A stretch of DNA of 49,528 nucleotides from Muribaculaceae bacterium (GCA_014867205.1 WGUO01000025.1:1-49528); one strand, 5' to 3'. Counted from the stretch's first letter, positions 6,774 to 15,420 are shown. Notes: generated from the sequence alone by a model not told the origin. Program-made: numbers and translations.

Positions 6774-8291
6774 ATGAGAAGATTTTTACAGAAAATCTAT
6801 TTTGTCAGGACACTTGGCGTTGTCGGATGTCTAACAGGGATACTGTCGCAGCAGTTTGTACGTGCCGGAGATAACGAGAGTCCTGAGGTGCCGAGTTTTG
6901 TGGCCCTTAAACTGGACTCGCATGAGTGGCCGTCCTGGGATGATCCGAGTTATCTTGATTCTGACCCGATCGGTGTCTATATGGTAAATGGACTCGAGGA
7001 TGTCATGCTGAGTGATCGTATTCTTACCTCCGGTATTGCTGCTTTTGATGGCGAATTTTATTACATTCATTATCAGTACCCGTTCATCAGTTGGACAACT
7101 CAGATATCAATGTATAACCCGTCTACCTGGCAAATGGAGTATGAATTCTACACTATCGAGCAGGAGTGCGAGAATATTGAGGATTACATGCCTATCTCTT
7201 TTGCTTTTGACCATGTGACAGGTGACCTCTATGGGATATTTTACGGTAAGGAGGGTCGCGAACTCTCTGTAATCGTAGTAGGCTCTGAGTATGAGCCACC
7301 GTTACGTTATTCTTCGGTCCCGCTTAACTTCGACCGGAACAAGTATATCAATAGTCTTTGCTTTGATAACGATGGCAATCTTTTTGCGCTGACTTCCGGC
7401 AGTGAGATTGAAGTTTTGGAGGATGAAATTATACGGCGTTATTATGGTGAGGTCTATCTGTCCAAGATAAACCGTCACACAGGCGAGGTGTCGGAAATCG
7501 GAGATACCGGTTATCTGACAGGCTTTGGCTCTTATGATGCCAACTCCTTGTATTGCGACCATGAGACAGGTAGGCTCTATGCAGTGTTCCATCATGTAAA
7601 CAAGGAAAACGACAAGTATGTCATGACATCTGAACTTTGCGAGATTGACCCTCAGACCGGTACGGCAACAGAACTCCTGTCATATCCCGATGGAAGAGCC
7701 TATCAAGGCATGTATAATCCGTCTCCGCGCTGGAATCCAATGGCACCAGATAAATGCATTGACGTGCAGGTTGATATTTTCGAGGAATCAGAGATGGGAA
7801 CCGTGACTCTGGTAGCCCCTGAGCACTGTGCCGCGAGTGTCGGTGAGGCAGGGTATCAAGTTATTGAGGGACCACTTGACATAGAGGTGTCGGTCGACGG
7901 ACATTTGGTCGGTTCAGCTGTTGCCGAAGCAGGAAACCGCGTGGAAATTCCCATAGACTTGAATCCTGTTCAGGGCGGCACGTACACATTTACGGCAGTT
8001 GCCTGTAACAGTGCCGGGAAAGGAATCCCGACACGGGTACACAACATATATTACAAGGGCAGCGGGACTGGAGTGGATGATTCTACGGGCGAACCGAAGA
8101 CAACGGTTGAGACGCGCGGGGGCATGATAAGAATATCAGGCATGGATAACGGACCGGTGGTAATATCTGATCTTAATGGCCGTGTGCTCTTTTCGGGCAA
8201 AGTCTTGCATGAGATGTCAATTGGTGTGGATCCCGGTATATATATTGTGAAAACTCCCGGCTTGTGCCGCAAAGTGTCTGTTCCACGGTAG
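6774..8291 (+). CDS. Secreted propeller-like protein with T9SS sorting domain
   Basis: The 505-residue protein has a long signal peptide (about residues 1-31). A region with repeated beta-propeller-like phrases follows, such as SFAFDHVTGDLYGIFYG, SLCFDNDGNLFALTSG and LYCDHETGRLYAVFHH. Next comes a fibronectin-III-like domain (about 345-425, containing GGTYTFTAVACNSAGKG). The C-terminal domain (VVISDLNGRVLFSG ... GIYIVKTPG) matches the T9SS type A pattern. It starts 10 nt after the C25 protease gene and was probably cotranscribed with it. It may be a surface binding partner or a substrate-recognition subunit; that is inference. No catalytic residues were recognised. Its base composition is intermediate between the AT-rich protease gene and the GC-rich core. 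Confidence 0.75.
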   Translation: MRRFLQKIYFVRTLGVVGCLTGILSQQFVRAGDNESPEVPSFVALKLDSHEWPSWDDPSYLDSDPIGVYMVNGLEDVMLSDRILTSGIAAFDGEFYYIHYQYPFISWTTQISMYNPSTWQMEYEFYTIEQECENIEDYMPISFAFDHVTGDLYGIFYGKEGRELSVIVVGSEYEPPLRYSSVPLNFDRNKYINSLCFDNDGNLFALTSGSEIEVLEDEIIRRYYGEVYLSKINRHTGEVSEIGDTGYLTGFGSYDANSLYCDHETGRLYAVFHHVNKENDKYVMTSELCEIDPQTGTATELLSYPDGRAYQGMYNPSPRWNPMAPDKCIDVQVDIFEESEMGTVTLVAPEHCAASVGEAGYQVIEGPLDIEVSVDGHLVGSAVAEAGNRVEIPIDLNPVQGGTYTFTAVACNSAGKGIPTRVHNIYYKGSGTGVDDSTGEPKTTVETRGGMIRISGMDNGPVVISDLNGRVLFSGKVLHEMSIGVDPGIYIVKTPGLCRKVSVPR

Positions 8292-8321
8292 AATATACGT
8301 CGGTTTTGATATGGAATTCTG

Positions 8322-9140
8322 TCAGAAGCCGTGGGGGATGACGCCGATGACCAGGGCGTTGCGGAGAACCTGCGTCTCGAGGTGGTTCACGCGGAATGTC
8401 CGCAGGTCGAGTCGGTAGCCGATTGTCATGCCGGTGCGGCCGAAGTTCATGCGGAATGACAGCAGGTTGTCTATGCCGAAAGCATTGCCCCACCAGCCGA
8501 AATGCGCCAGTCCGCTGTGGTTGCCAAGGTATATCTCATAGTAGGTCTCTCCATACGCAGGGTTGAAGAAGGCCGAGAGTGTCGGTATCCGTACCTCGTC
8601 GAGCAACTCGACCGGGAGCCGCCCGATGTGGAACCGCCATTTCAGCGATGCCGCCGTGTCGATTCCGACGGATGCAAGCGCCGTGACCGGGTTGTTGCCG
8701 TTGCGCGTGAGATAGAGCGCACCCCCGTAAAGGTCGAGCATCGGGCCGACAGTCACCTGCCACCCCGGCGCGAATTCTTTGCGCCATGACAGTCCCCACC
8801 CGAACCGGGCGGTCAGCCCATACATCAGCGCGGTCTTCGTCGGGTTCAGCATGTCCTGAAAATCTATACCCGCCTCAAAACGCATCTGGCAGCGGTCTGA
8901 CCAGTGGTTGAACGCCTTGGTCCAGCTGCCGCTCACACCGTAATCCATCCCCGAGTAATAGAGCGGCGACAAATAGGTGGAGAGGTCGCGCGCGCCGCCG
9001 ATCTCTATACTGTAGACCGACGTTACAGGCCGCGATTCCGGCTCCCGGGCCATTAGCCCCGACGATTCCGGTTCCTGGGCCATTATCCCCGGTGCCATCA
9101 ATAATGCGGCCCCTATCAATAGTTTCCCCAGTACTTTCAT
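8322..9140 (-). CDS. DUF3316 family envelope protein
   Basis: The 272-residue protein has a signal peptide (MKVLGKLLIGAALLMAPGIMAQ). A short duplicated motif follows (AQEPESSGLMAREPES), then a beta-rich body with alternating strands typical of an outer-membrane or periplasmic barrel-like protein. Segments such as YSIEIGGARDLSTYLSPLYYSG and the terminal LRNALVIGVIPHGF fit Pfam DUF3316, a Bacteroidetes family of unknown function. This assignment is from memory of the family. It begins 5 nt after parC ends, so the two are probably one transcript. The 3' end faces the 6774-8291 gene with only 30 nt between them and no clear terminator. Confidence 0.7.
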   Translation of the reverse strand: MKVLGKLLIGAALLMAPGIMAQEPESSGLMAREPESRPVTSVYSIEIGGARDLSTYLSPLYYSGMDYGVSGSWTKAFNHWSDRCQMRFEAGIDFQDMLNPTKTALMYGLTARFGWGLSWRKEFAPGWQVTVGPMLDLYGGALYLTRNGNNPVTALASVGIDTAASLKWRFHIGRLPVELLDEVRIPTLSAFFNPAYGETYYEIYLGNHSGLAHFGWWGNAFGIDNLLSFRMNFGRTGMTIGYRLDLRTFRVNHLETQVLRNALVIGVIPHGF

Positions 9141-9145
9141 GGCAC

Positions 9146-11785
9146 TCAGTCGAGTTCGTCAAACAGCGATGGCTGTCTGTCATATCCGGTATCCTCGGCA
9201 AGAGTGTCTGTTTCCTCAACGGCACTCTCGCCTGACTCTGTCTCCTCAGGGGCCACCTCCTCGGCATTCACATCCTCAGGTTCCTCGGGAGCTGGGGGCT
9301 CGGGAGTTATGTCGGTGATCTCCGCGACGGTGAAGGTGGTGAGACGCTTACCCTTGGCCTTGAATGACTTCAATGCTATAAACTCATCTGAGTCCACCTC
9401 AAGCGCGGGGCGTGCGGCATCATCGCCGCCGAATGTCACCGAGAGTATGGCATGCGGTGTATCGGTCAGCAGCAATATCTCGCCACCCTCGTCGCCGCCG
9501 ACAAAACGCTGCGGCTTGACGTTGGCCTCGAACTTGAACCGCTTAAGGTAGGGATATCCTAACGCATTGTCGAACAGCACGAGAGTCCATATCTTCTCCG
9601 GGTCGAATTTCTCGATGCGGAGTATGTTGTCCTCATAATGGTTGGTGTCGGAATAAGAGGAGGTGAAATACTCGCCGTCGCGAGTTATGACAAGTACCTT
9701 GTCGTCACCCTGGAAAATGCCGAGGCTCTCGCCGCGACGGTCATAGTTCAGGCGGATCACGTCGCGGTCGAACCATACCTCGCGGCCCCCGAGCGTCGAC
9801 GTTCCGCGCTTCTCCAGATAGATGCTCTTGACGCGGAATTTGGTGACAAGGTTTCCGAGCGACTCCTTGCCCTTGATGAGCTGGTCGGCGAAGTTGACGG
9901 TCAGCTCGGTGTTGCGGGGGCGGCGTCCCAGCGCGTTGGGCTCGTCGGCAAGAATCACCTTGACGGTCTCAGCCTCGCCGTTGGGATTGGCAGTGAGCCA
10001 CTCTATGCGCGAGCCGGGAAGGCCCTTGGTGATGTCGTAGTCCTTCTCGCGGGTGAGGCCCGTGATGTAGAACCGCTTCATGTAGTAGTTGCCCCCCTTG
10101 CCGTTGCGGTATATGACGTTGTAGATCGTGCGGCGGTCATTCTTCTTGAAAATGCCGATGTGTATTATCTTGTTGCTCTTGCTCTTGCCGACATAGAGCT
10201 TGTCGGCCACACGGACTATCTTGTATGTGCCGTCGCGGTATATCACCAGGATGTCGTCGATGTCGGAGCAGGTGAACAGGAACTCGCCCTCCTTGAGGCC
10301 GGTGCCGATAAACGAGCCATCGGCGTCGTAATAGAGCCGGCGGTTGGCCTCGGCGACCTTCGATGCCTCGATCGAGTCGAAACTGCGCAGGGTGGTGAGG
10401 CGCGGGAACGCCGCGCCATACTTCTCCTTGAGGTGCATGTACCAGCGTTCGGTGGTCTCGTCGATATTCTCTATGTCGTGGCTGATGCGGGCTATCTCGC
10501 TGTCGAGGCGCGCGATCTTCTCGTCGGCCTTTGCGGAATTGAACTTGAGTATGCGGCCCATCTTGATTTCCCAGAGCCTGATGAGGTCATCATCGGTAAT
10601 CTCGCGGAAGAACGTGGGCTTGAAGGGGTCGAGCAGCACGTCGACGCGGCGTATGGCGCCCTCCATGTCGGCTGCCTCCTCGACGGCGTGGTCCTTGTAC
10701 ATGCGCTCCTCGATGAATATCTTCTCGAGGCTGGCGAAAAGCTGGCTCTCGCGGGCCTCGCCGAGTGCGATCTCAAGCTCGCGGTGCAGTATGCTGCGGG
10801 TGCGTGTCACGGAGTCGCGGAGCAACTCGGTGACTGTCAGGAACTCCGGCTTGTTGTCGCGGATCACGCAGCAGTTGGGCGATATCGACACCTCGCAGTC
10901 GGTGAAGGCATAGAGGGCGTCGATGGTCTTGTCCGAGCTCGAGCCATCCTTGAGGTAGACAATGATGCGGGCATCTTTCGATGTGTTGTCGTCGACTTTC
11001 TGCACCTTGATCTTCCCCTTCTCCATCGCGGACAGTATCGACGATATCAGCGTGGAGGTTGTCTTGCCGAACGGAAGCTCGGTAATGACGAGCGTCTTGC
11101 TGTCAAGTTTCTCGATCTTGGCCCGCACCTTGACCGAGCCGCCCCGGGCGCCGTCGTTATACTTCGAGGCGTCCATCAGGCCGCCGGTCTGGAAGTCGGG
11201 GAGCAGCCGGAACGGGCGTCCGTGCAGGCAGTCTATGGCGGCATCGATGATCTCGTTGAAGTTATGGGGCAGAATCTTAGAGGAGAGGCCGACGGCGATA
11301 CCCTCTACGCCCTGGGCTAAGAGCAGCGGGAACTTCATCGGGAGCGTCACCGGCTCCTTGTCGCGGCCGTCGTAACTCGGTGTCCACTCGGTGATCTTGG
11401 GCGAGAAGGCGGTCTCGATGGCGAACTCCGAGAGGCGCGCCTCTATATAACGGGGCGCGGCCGCCGAGTCGCCGGTAAGTATGTTTCCCCAGTTTCCCTG
11501 CGTGTCGACAAGCATGTGCTTCTGACCGAGCTGCACCAGCGCGTCGCCGATCGAGGCGTCGCCGTGGGGGTGAAACGCCATGGTGCGTCCCACGATGTTG
11601 GCCACCTTGTTGAAGCGTCCGTCGTCGAGCCGCTGCATGGTGTGCAGGATGCGTCGCTGCACGGGTTTGAGTCCATCCTCGATGTGCGGCACTGCACGCT
11701 CGAGTATTACGTACGAGGCATATTCCAGATACCAGTCGCGGAACATGCCCGATAGAACTGTCTTTCTGTCGGTAGGTGGAAGCAT
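9146..11785 (-). CDS. parC: DNA topoisomerase IV subunit A (Bacteroidetes type)
   Basis: The 879-residue protein is a type IIA topoisomerase A subunit that relaxes and decatenates DNA together with ParE. The N-terminal winged-helix/tower region carries the active Tyr113 in APRYIEARLS. The quinolone-determining segment HPHGDASIGDALVQLGQ has Ala77 where GyrA Ser83 would align, Ser78 next to it and Asp81 at the Asp87 position. The C-terminal half (from about residue 520) has the repeating strands of a beta-pinwheel. It ends in an acidic, Pro/Glu-rich, probably disordered tail (about 825-879) that finishes QPSLFDELD. The divergence from GyrA and the short N-terminus fit the Bacteroidetes ParC group. 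Start chosen at the first ATG, directly before LPPTDRKTVLSGMFRDWY. Confidence 0.93.
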   Translation of the reverse strand: MLPPTDRKTVLSGMFRDWYLEYASYVILERAVPHIEDGLKPVQRRILHTMQRLDDGRFNKVANIVGRTMAFHPHGDASIGDALVQLGQKHMLVDTQGNWGNILTGDSAAAPRYIEARLSEFAIETAFSPKITEWTPSYDGRDKEPVTLPMKFPLLLAQGVEGIAVGLSSKILPHNFNEIIDAAIDCLHGRPFRLLPDFQTGGLMDASKYNDGARGGSVKVRAKIEKLDSKTLVITELPFGKTTSTLISSILSAMEKGKIKVQKVDDNTSKDARIIVYLKDGSSSDKTIDALYAFTDCEVSISPNCCVIRDNKPEFLTVTELLRDSVTRTRSILHRELEIALGEARESQLFASLEKIFIEERMYKDHAVEEAADMEGAIRRVDVLLDPFKPTFFREITDDDLIRLWEIKMGRILKFNSAKADEKIARLDSEIARISHDIENIDETTERWYMHLKEKYGAAFPRLTTLRSFDSIEASKVAEANRRLYYDADGSFIGTGLKEGEFLFTCSDIDDILVIYRDGTYKIVRVADKLYVGKSKSNKIIHIGIFKKNDRRTIYNVIYRNGKGGNYYMKRFYITGLTREKDYDITKGLPGSRIEWLTANPNGEAETVKVILADEPNALGRRPRNTELTVNFADQLIKGKESLGNLVTKFRVKSIYLEKRGTSTLGGREVWFDRDVIRLNYDRRGESLGIFQGDDKVLVITRDGEYFTSSYSDTNHYEDNILRIEKFDPEKIWTLVLFDNALGYPYLKRFKFEANVKPQRFVGGDEGGEILLLTDTPHAILSVTFGGDDAARPALEVDSDEFIALKSFKAKGKRLTTFTVAEITDITPEPPAPEEPEDVNAEEVAPEETESGESAVEETDTLAEDTGYDRQPSLFDELD

Positions 11786-11856
11786 TGAAGTTGTCGTGTC
11801 GAGGTTAGGGGAGAAGTATTACGGGTCTATTGCGGGCCGCAGAGAGTGTGGCGCTG

Positions 11857-12282
11857 TCAGAAGAGCGGCAGTGTCGACGGCGAGTCGATGTACTTGCGCC
11901 TGAAGTCGGCGTCGCTCATGCAGAGCATCAGTATGCCCTGGATAAGGGTCACGATTTCCCAGGCGCCACAGGTCACGAGGCTGAGCAGGATGGTGATGAT
12001 GCCGCCGGTAACCTTGCCGCAGATGAAATACTGTATGCCCAGAGTGCCGAAGAATATTGCCATGATGCCGCAGAGTATCTTCTTGGAGTTGATGTCGGAG
12101 TCGGCTGGCCGGGTCGAGGCCTGGCTGTGGTAGATCTCCATCAGCTCGGGGTAGGTGTAAAGCGGATTCCAGTTGATGCCGTCGCTGCTCACAGATACAT
12201 TGGGGTTGACATCGTAGGCAAAGATCTGACGGGCGGTCATAGGACCTATTTTCTGTCCATTAAGGAAAAGGTAATAATGCAT
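11857..12282 (-). CDS. GYF_2-TM2 domain membrane protein
   Basis: The 141-residue protein has an N-terminal GYF_2-type domain (residues 1 to about 50, MHYYLFLNGQKIGPMTARQI). After a short linker (STRPADSDINSKK) it has a TM2 domain: two transmembrane helices (about 68-86 and 92-120) around a small conserved loop with GTLGIQYFICGK. TM2 proteins are small inner-membrane proteins of unclear function, common in Bacteroidetes. The gene is 71 nt upstream of parC on the same strand and 53 nt downstream of queF. No promoter was identified between them. Function unknown. Confidence 0.82.
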   Translation of the reverse strand: MHYYLFLNGQKIGPMTARQIFAYDVNPNVSVSSDGINWNPLYTYPELMEIYHSQASTRPADSDINSKKILCGIMAIFFGTLGIQYFICGKVTGGIITILLSLVTCGAWEIVTLIQGILMLCMSDADFRRKYIDSPSTLPLF

Positions 12283-12335
12283 TTTCTGTTGTGTTTATAA
12301 TTAGACATAGTGTTGGTTTGGCGGGAGGCTGTTCT

Positions 12336-12803
12336 CTACCACTTGCCGAGCATGTCGCGGCGGCGCGACGCGGCCAGTTCCTCGTGTTCGGCGTCGCCCC
12401 GGTTGGCGAACGGGTGTATGCTGATGCCGCCGCGAGGCATGAAGCGCCCCTCGACCTCGATGTAGCGCGGGTCCATCAGCCTGAACAGGTCTTTCATTAT
12501 GATGTTGACGCAGTCCTCGTGGAAGTCGCCGTGGTTGCGGAAGCTGAAGAGGTAGAGCTTCAGGCTCTTGCTCTCCACCATGCGCTCGCGGGGTATGTAG
12601 GAGATGAGCAGGTGCCCGAAGTCGGGCTGTCCTGTCTTGGGGCAGAGGGTTGTGAACTCCGGGCAGTCGAAACGCACCACATACTCGTTGTCGGGATGCT
12701 TGTTCTCGAATGTCTCGAGCACCCCGGGGTTATAGTTGTCGGAGTATACGGTGCCCTGGTTGCCGAGCAGCGTGACTCCCTCAAGTTCTTTTTCAGTTCT
12801 CAT
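12336..12803 (-). CDS. queF: NADPH-dependent 7-cyano-7-deazaguanine reductase (preQ0 to preQ1)
   Basis: The 155-residue protein is a single-domain QueF (T-fold). It reduces the nitrile of preQ0 to the amine of preQ1, the base later inserted in tRNA for queuosine. The active Cys54 and Asp61 lie in TTLCPKTGQPDFG, and the NADPH-binding QueF motif ESKSLKLYLFSFRNHGDFHE is present. The length is like that of the Bacillus enzyme. I chose the ATG at 12803 because it gives MRTEKELEGV, the normal family start; an in-frame extension upstream would overlap manA. It starts only 2 nt after the manA stop, so the two are cotranscribed. The other preQ0 genes (queC, queE, queD) lie 1.3-3 kb upstream. Confidence 0.95.
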   Translation of the reverse strand: MRTEKELEGVTLLGNQGTVYSDNYNPGVLETFENKHPDNEYVVRFDCPEFTTLCPKTGQPDFGHLLISYIPRERMVESKSLKLYLFSFRNHGDFHEDCVNIIMKDLFRLMDPRYIEVEGRFMPRGGISIHPFANRGDAEHEELAASRRRDMLGKW

Positions 12804-12805
12804 GT

Positions 12806-13768
12806 TCAGTTGATGAATGTCTCGAGCATTGTGGTCTTGCCGGCCGGCTCGATTATTATTCCGTTGGCACAGGCCGGCACGAGGATGGTCTCCCCCTGCC
12901 GCACGTGCATCTTCTCGTCGCCGCATGTTATGTCGGCCTCCCCCTCGGTGATGATGATGACGACAAAAGTGTCGCTCTCGGAGTAGTCGCGCAGCAGTTC
13001 GGTGTCGATGCTCAGCACGTTGGTCGAGAAGAAAGGCGACCTGACCACATTTACCGGCACGTCGGCCACAGCCCTGTATTCGACGCGACGGCCGTCGGTG
13101 TCGCCGAAGTCGGTGGCCTCGCGGGCCAGATCGACGTGCAGCTCGCGCTCGCGGCCCTCGCTGTCCTTGCGGTGATAGTCGTAGATGCGGTAGGTCAGGT
13201 CACTGGTCTGCTGTATCTCGGCCACGAACGCCCCGGCGCATATGGCGTGAACACGCCCGGCCGGTATGAAGAACACGTCGCCCGGCCTGATGTCGTTGTA
13301 GTTGAGCATATCCTCTATCCGGCCCGACTCCACGAGCGAGTCGAACTCCGCCGGGTCGACCGGGCGGCTGAACCCGTTGGCGAGCCTCGCACCCTTATCG
13401 CTTTTGATGACGTACCACATCTCGGTCTTGCCCGAGCCGAAGCCCAGCCTGTGCGCCATCTCGTCGTCGGGATGCACCTGAACCGACAGGTCCTGACGGG
13501 CGTCGATAAACTTTATCAGCAGCGGGAACCGGTCGCCGAACCTGCGGTAGTTCCGCTCGCCAAGGAGCGCCGAGCCGTATTTGTGCAGCAGCCCGTTGGT
13601 GGTCAGACCCTTGTCCGGCCCTGAGCTGACGGTGGTCTCGTTGCCCGCCACCCCGCTGATCTCCCAGCTTTCGCCTATGCCGGTGAGTGAGGAGTCGAGA
13701 CCCTTATAGGGTATGATGCGGTCGCCGCCCCATATGGTTGTCTTGAGAATGGGATTGAATTTCCACAT
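12806..13768 (-). CDS. manA: Class I mannose-6-phosphate isomerase
   Basis: The 320-residue cupin interconverts mannose 6-phosphate and fructose 6-phosphate. Zinc-binding motifs are visible: SVQVHPDDEMA (Gln and His), KTEMWYV (Glu) and AGRVHAICAG (His), with the C-terminal cupin half following. The length fits the short Bacteroidetes/Firmicutes form. I chose the ATG at 13768 (MWKFNPILKTTIWGG) because this is the usual N-terminus; the 39-codon upstream extension is Cys/Pro-rich and covers the promoter. The gene is directly upstream of queF. A match to the TAnnTTTG box lies about 93 nt upstream of the start codon. Confidence 0.93.
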   Translation of the reverse strand: MWKFNPILKTTIWGGDRIIPYKGLDSSLTGIGESWEISGVAGNETTVSSGPDKGLTTNGLLHKYGSALLGERNYRRFGDRFPLLIKFIDARQDLSVQVHPDDEMAHRLGFGSGKTEMWYVIKSDKGARLANGFSRPVDPAEFDSLVESGRIEDMLNYNDIRPGDVFFIPAGRVHAICAGAFVAEIQQTSDLTYRIYDYHRKDSEGRERELHVDLAREATDFGDTDGRRVEYRAVADVPVNVVRSPFFSTNVLSIDTELLRDYSESDTFVVIIITEGEADITCGDEKMHVRQGETILVPACANGIIIEPAGKTTMLETFIN

Positions 13769-13860
13769 AGCCTTGATTGGTGCTTTCGTTTGTGCGTCGT
13801 GATTTCCGGTTATTGGGGATACCGGTAAAACCCCCGGTGGCTCACAATTGTTATAACATA

Positions 13861-13868
13861 CAAAGATA
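13861..13868 (-). promoter_or_regulatory. Promoter -7 box for manA-queF
   Basis: On the minus strand the sequence reads TATCTTTG, an exact TAnnTTTG match. No good TTTG lies 19-21 nt upstream of it. A perfect 10-bp palindrome, TGTTATAACA (13849-13858), falls at the expected transcription start and could be an operator. Confidence 0.45.
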
Positions 13869-13892
13869 CAAAAAATATTTAACAATCAGATT

Positions 13893-14126
13893 ATGGATGA
13901 CAAATTAAATACCGATGAGCGCCGGGATCTGCCCGACAGCGTGTTCGGACTGCCCGAACGCCGAGAGTATCCGATGCCCGATGCGGCGCATGTGCGTGCC
14001 GCCGAGGCTTATTTCCGTTACTGTCCGGAGGACCTGCGCCACGAGTTGGCCGTCAACATCCTTAAGTTCGCCGCCAGGTATGGCGTTGACGTCGAGAGTC
14101 CGGTCATCAGGGGCTATGCCGAGTAG
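13893..14126 (+). CDS. Small conserved-looking protein of unknown function
   Basis: This 77-residue soluble protein is divergent from manA. The central motif LPDSVFGLPERREYPMPDAAHVRAA resembles the short L-P-D-S-x-F...R-x-Y-P-x-x-D-x-x-H-x-x-x-A signature seen in Bacteroidales hypothetical proteins and in some phage head/protease proteins (DUF6582-like, from memory). A helical segment (RHELAVNILKFAARYGVDVE) follows. Its 3' end overlaps the queC 3' end by 13 nt, tail to tail. An antisense frame (13905-14189) covers the same DNA, but I prefer this strand because of the recognisable motif. Function unknown. Confidence 0.6.
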   Translation: MDDKLNTDERRDLPDSVFGLPERREYPMPDAAHVRAAEAYFRYCPEDLRHELAVNILKFAARYGVDVESPVIRGYAE

Positions 14127-14767
14127 TCGGTAGGGTCTGGCACACCGGCCACGCTGAATGCCTCGCGGCGCTCCACGCATGTGCCGCACCGCCCGCAGTG
14201 GCGTTCTCCGCCTTTATAGCAAGAATATGTGAGAGAGAAGTCGACACCGAGTTCCGCCCCGCGGCGCGCGATGTCGGCTTTTGTCATGTCTGTATAGGGG
14301 GCGAGCAGCGTGACTCCCTCGTAAGTGCCCTCGCTCATGGCCCTGCTCATGGCGTCGACAAATCCGGGGCGGCAGTCGGGGTATATGGCATGGTCGCCGC
14401 CATGGTTGGCGATCATCACGTGCTGAAGTCCGCGGCTCTCTGCCAGGCCGCAGGCAACGGCCAGCATTATGCCGTTGCGGAACGGCACCACCGTGCTCTT
14501 CATGTTCTCGTCCTCGTAGTGGCCCTCGGGTATGTCGTCGGCTCCCGACAGCAGCGAGCTGCGGAAATAACGGCCCATGAACTCGAGCGGAATCACCAGG
14601 TGCTCGATGCCGAGCATCTCGCACTGGCGCCGCGCGCATGCCGTCTCACGCGCGTTATGGTTGGAGCCGTAGTCGAATGTCACGGCCAGTGCTATGCGCT
14701 CCTTGTAGTCGTGCATCAGCGTCACGGAGTCCATGCCACCTGATAGCACTATTATGCTGTCTTTCAT
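14114..14767 (-). CDS. queC: 7-cyano-7-deazaguanine synthase (preQ0 synthase)
   Basis: The 217-residue PP-loop ATPase converts 7-carboxy-7-deazaguanine to preQ0 with ATP and ammonia. The PP-loop SGGMDS is at residues 9-14. Four zinc cysteines are at the C-terminus (Cys183, 191, 194 and 197, in HCGRCGTC). The internal block FRNGIMLAVACGLAE is typical of the family. It is 26 nt downstream of queE, in the order queD-queE-queC. The 3' end overlaps the small plus-strand gene by 13 nt. Confidence 0.96.
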   Translation of the reverse strand: MKDSIIVLSGGMDSVTLMHDYKERIALAVTFDYGSNHNARETACARRQCEMLGIEHLVIPLEFMGRYFRSSLLSGADDIPEGHYEDENMKSTVVPFRNGIMLAVACGLAESRGLQHVMIANHGGDHAIYPDCRPGFVDAMSRAMSEGTYEGVTLLAPYTDMTKADIARRGAELGVDFSLTYSCYKGGERHCGRCGTCVERREAFSVAGVPDPTDYSA

Positions 14768-14793
14768 ATCTCAATTCGGTTGGGATGGATGTT

Positions 14794-15420
14794 TCAGGGT
14801 ATGCCTAAGAAGCGATGCAGCTGCACCGAGAGGGTCCATCGGGGGTCGGCCAGCACGCGTCGCACGGTGCGTAGGCGGTTGGCCTCGCGCATAGCCTTGT
14901 CCTCGACATAGCAGGGCTGCAGGTACATGAGTGTCCTGTCGCCCCGGCATGGCAGCGCGAAGTATGGCTCCAGGTCCTGGCCGACATCGATCACCTTGAT
15001 TTCGTCGGCGCGGTCGACAGCCACGGTGGCCGGGTCGGCGACTCCGGCCTCGCGTTGCGCGTCGGTCAGGCAGATGCCCTTCTTGGGCGATACGGTCACC
15101 CAGTCGATGCCGGGGGGCAGCGGCCGTGTTCCGTTGGTCTCGATTGCGATCTTCTTGCCGGTGGCCCGCTTCAGCAGGTGTATGAAGTCGGAGTCTATGG
15201 CCAGTGCCGGCTCGCCGCCGGTCAGCACTATCCAGTCGGCCGAGTAGAGCTTTACGGCATGCACTATGGCGTCGTCGTCCATGAAGATTCCGTCATCGTG
15301 GCTCGTGTCGCAGAACGGGCAGCTCAGGTTGCAGCCGGCAAAGCGTATGAACACCGAGGGGTATCCGGTGTGGTGCCCCTCGCCCTGCAGCGAATAGAAT
15401 ATCTCGTTTATCTTTCTCAT
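14794..15420 (-). CDS. queE: 7-carboxy-7-deazaguanine synthase, radical SAM
   Basis: The 208-residue protein catalyses ring contraction of carboxytetrahydropterin to 7-carboxy-7-deazaguanine using S-adenosylmethionine and a [4Fe-4S] cluster. The cluster motif CNLSCPFC (Cys30, 34 and 37) is the CxxxCxxC pattern. The opening MRKINEIFYSLQGEG is the family's substrate-binding start. VLTGGEPAL is the SAM-binding GGE motif. It follows queD by 10 nt and precedes queC. Confidence 0.96.
   Translation of the reverse strand: MRKINEIFYSLQGEGHHTGYPSVFIRFAGCNLSCPFCDTSHDDGIFMDDDAIVHAVKLYSADWIVLTGGEPALAIDSDFIHLLKRATGKKIAIETNGTRPLPPGIDWVTVSPKKGICLTDAQREAGVADPATVAVDRADEIKVIDVGQDLEPYFALPCRGDRTLMYLQPCYVEDKAMREANRLRTVRRVLADPRWTLSVQLHRFLGIP

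Noticed and set aside
9638..11320. 560-codon open frame antisense to parC
   Set aside because: It is a GC-rich shadow frame opposite a clear topoisomerase gene; the translation is low in complexity (Ala/Val/Leu/Glu/Gly) with no motif.
12806..13885. 39-codon N-terminal extension of manA
   Set aside because: The extension is unlike any isomerase N-terminus and covers the promoter box; the ATG at 13768 fits the family.
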